Source: Pegea sp. RAD2-039 (Eukaryota; Chordata; Thaliacea; Salpida; Salpidae). From it: a DNA stretch of 64,000 bases. This document shows positions 61,805-64,000 of this stretch, piece after piece; within the stretch, counting starts at the first letter, position 1; each line of letters starts with the position of its first letter. Position numbers and translations under genes: made by a program. Location of the stretch: NCBI GenBank assembly GCA_034620365.1, contig JAQGEQ010000071.1, positions 124,001 to 188,000 of the forward strand, given 5' to 3'. The notes below the pieces were generated by a model. That model made no database searches and was not told the DNA's origin. It saw only the letters and a list, made by a program, of their open reading frames with translations.

Positions 61805-64000
61805 CAAAATATTATTTTTTAACTAACTTTTAAATAACTGATAATTTTAATAACTTTTTTTACTGATTTATAACTTCACTGTGTTTACGTAACAAATATC
61901 ACAGATAAAGTTTTTGTTTCAAAAAAATTGTTTTCCATAAAATTCTGCCATCCAGAGAGTAAGTGATGTCGGAGCTTAAGCAGAGTCCCTCACCTTCCGC
62001 CGCTGATCTATTCATTTTTTAGATTCTTTTTGATTTGAACTTTTTTTTAATTCTATTTGCAATCTGGCAAATGAAAGTATTAAATCACTCTAGATGTAGC
62101 TTGATTTTTAATAACCTTATTTCTAACATAAACTTGTTGTATGTTAAACACTTCTATCAGATTTTGTAACTGGCATAATTGAACTGAGTGAGTTTTCTAA
62201 TTGTCATTATTGTATTTGACCTGCTTTCGACCATTTAACAATTTTGAAACTTGATGCATTCGTGATATTTAAGCGTTTACATAAAATTTATATTTGTTGT
62301 TTATCTAAATTTTGGATCAAATTTGCTTAAAAATATAGGCCAAAATTGAATTTAGTCCAGAATAGTTCAGCTGCTAATCACTGCGCACTTTGATCAGTTC
62401 AAGCTTTAACAACTCAAGAGCAGCACATTTTTTACTTGAACCACGTGATCTAAAATACTGTCTATGATTTCATAATTGATGTTTAACCCATATTTGTTTA
62501 TTCATTATGCTTCGTTTGATATTGACGTAAGTTGATATCCGGTAGAAAGCGGAAGCTACGTGTAACCGTCAAGACAACAATAATTAAATGCTATCAATGC
62601 TTCTAATTACATTATAAAACATTTTTTACTCAAGAATATTTTGTTTAATTTTCAAATATTTCAAGTATGGATGATTTAAATCAATATGAGATCAATTCTT
62701 GTTGAGTGCTTATATTTTTGGTCCAATCAAAATTTTAAATTTTTAGTTTAATCTATATTTGATACAATCTTTAACTTACTCAGTGTATTTTCAAATTGGT
62801 TTTACTAGCCCTAAAATATTTTGTTAAAATAAAACTTACTTTTATAGGATTAAGTATTTGCAGTAAAATTATTGGGTAACCTAAGGAAACTGACCTAATT
62901 TATTTTGCCCTGGTAAAAGTGATTTCCTACATTATTAATTAAAAAATATTTTTAGGTTAGGTTTAAAATTATGCAACAGAAAGTAAAAGTCACAAATATC
63001 CACTTTAAATTAGAAAACATTTCATAATATCAGAATCGTTTTCCATTTCTGGGGGTAATTGAGGAACAAGTGTGACGTGAAAGAGGTAAACTCCACATTT
63101 TTCATGTTCATTATATCATGATTCTAACTTAACTATCAGATATTAATTAAATAATTTGATTTTTAAACAATTAGAGAATGAATTTGGCTCCTGTAGTTAA
63201 AACTAGCAATAAGGTAGGTTCAACTTTACTAGAAGATATTAAAACGAAATATTAAAACACCTTTATAAGAATGGCTTAGTAGTATAAATGGATAATGTAT
63301 CCGTGAATTATTTATGCATAATCTGGTGAAATGATCTCGTATTTAAAAAGAGGCCCAAACCTTTTTATAAAAGGCTAGATCAGCTCTATACCTATTCAAC
63401 TTAGAATTTTATCAAAACCAGAACAATAATGTATATAAATGCATTCAAGATACACGTTTTCTTGTTTTTAACTTTTTCATAAAAAAATTGAATGTATGAA
63501 AGATTGAGAGATACTTTGAAAGTACAAAAACTATTAAATAGGTTTCTGATCGTTTTAGACCATTTTTAGAAATAATCTCAAATAATAATTTCAGATAGAC
63601 ATTACAAATAAACAACTTTACTTGTTGAGATAAATTAGATGAAATACTTGCAAAATTTTATTCGTATTAAAATTTACAAAATAGCGTAGACTTATTTAGA
63701 TACTTTATAGTTTTTATAAAAACTTTTTAATAAGTTTTTAAACCATTCTAGTTTTAAAGTTTACTTAAAAATTACTTTTTCACAAATTCTACCGTCCGTG
63801 TTTGTAATATAACTATATCCAATTAGATTTGAACGTTTTTAATTTTTTTTTCAGCAAGAATGAATAAAATATAAAGTTAAACAAAAGAATAAACATGCGA
63901 AATCAAGAACAGATTAGCCAAAAATATATTTTATAACTAAGCATGGCGATTTTTGTTAACATATTTTAATTATATAGCGACACTAAAAGTAAATTTAAAA
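61805..64000. other. Right-end flank, no full gene
   Basis: AT-rich. A slightly GC-richer patch at 61950-62010 has no recognisable content. A possible first exon lies at 63175-63213. Nothing else was supported. Confidence 0.45.
63175..63213 (+). CDS. Possible first coding exon of a plus-strand gene
   Basis: Thirty-nine bases between an acceptor-like site (aaacaattag) and a donor (gtaggtt) with ATG at 63178 encode MNLAPVVKTSNK in phase 0. No continuation was found in the remaining 800 bases. Low confidence. Confidence 0.2.

Noticed and set aside
1-64000. tRNA or rRNA genes, CRISPR arrays, bacterial-type operon features
   Set aside because: No sequence with A/B boxes and a cloverleaf, and no rRNA segments or regularly spaced direct repeats were seen; the window is eukaryotic.

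Overview
The window is nuclear DNA from an animal. It is very AT-rich (roughly a quarter to 30% G+C by eye). Its genes are split by GT-AG introns, many only 39-60 nt long. Several products are animal-specific or typical of ciliated animals: a polycystin-2-type channel, the ciliary protein CFAP157, CAMTA with CG-1/TIG/ankyrin/IQ domains, Ku70 with a SAP domain, TAF5L, and two MTMR14 (Jumpy) phosphatases. Decayed CR1/L2-like LINE 3' ends are scattered through it. The species cannot be named from this. A ciliated, AT-rich, short-intron invertebrate (flatworm-like, hydrozoan-like or similar) fits.

Layout. 1-1.3 kb, minus: five phase-consistent exons of a PKD2-family channel running off the left edge. 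8.3-9.5 kb, plus: a three-exon GNAT-like acetyltransferase. 14.7-17.3 kb, plus: CFAP157 in ten exons (507 aa). 20.2-22.0 kb, plus: single-exon TAF5L-like WD40 protein. XRCC6 (Ku70, 13 exons, 601 aa) begins only 175 nt downstream, so the two could be one transcription unit. 28.6-39.9 kb, minus: CAMTA in a 25-exon model (1045 aa). 44.5-47.0 kb, plus: intronless MTMR14 copy 1 (841 aa). 52.7-53.5 kb: an orphan minus-strand exon and a GC-rich island of unknown nature. 54.3-54.9 kb, minus: a previously hidden three-exon gene for a 179-aa secreted cysteine-rich protein with a TATA box and initiator. 60.3-61.8 kb, plus: intronless MTMR14 copy 2 (501 aa).

Most genes are unrelated housekeeping, ciliary or regulatory genes, so apart from the TAF5L-Ku70 doublet and the MTMR14 pair no pathway cluster is evident. 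The most unusual signals are: the perfect palindrome TGACGTCA, present 11 times where composition predicts fewer than one, in different codon frames and clustered in the secreted-protein gene; acceptor-like pyrimidine-AG sites just upstream of many start codons (possible trans-splicing); microexon candidates of 8, 11 and 24 nt; and a LINE 3' stem-loop whose stem covaries between copies. All gene models were built by eye from splice-site, phase and family similarity; no alignment was run.
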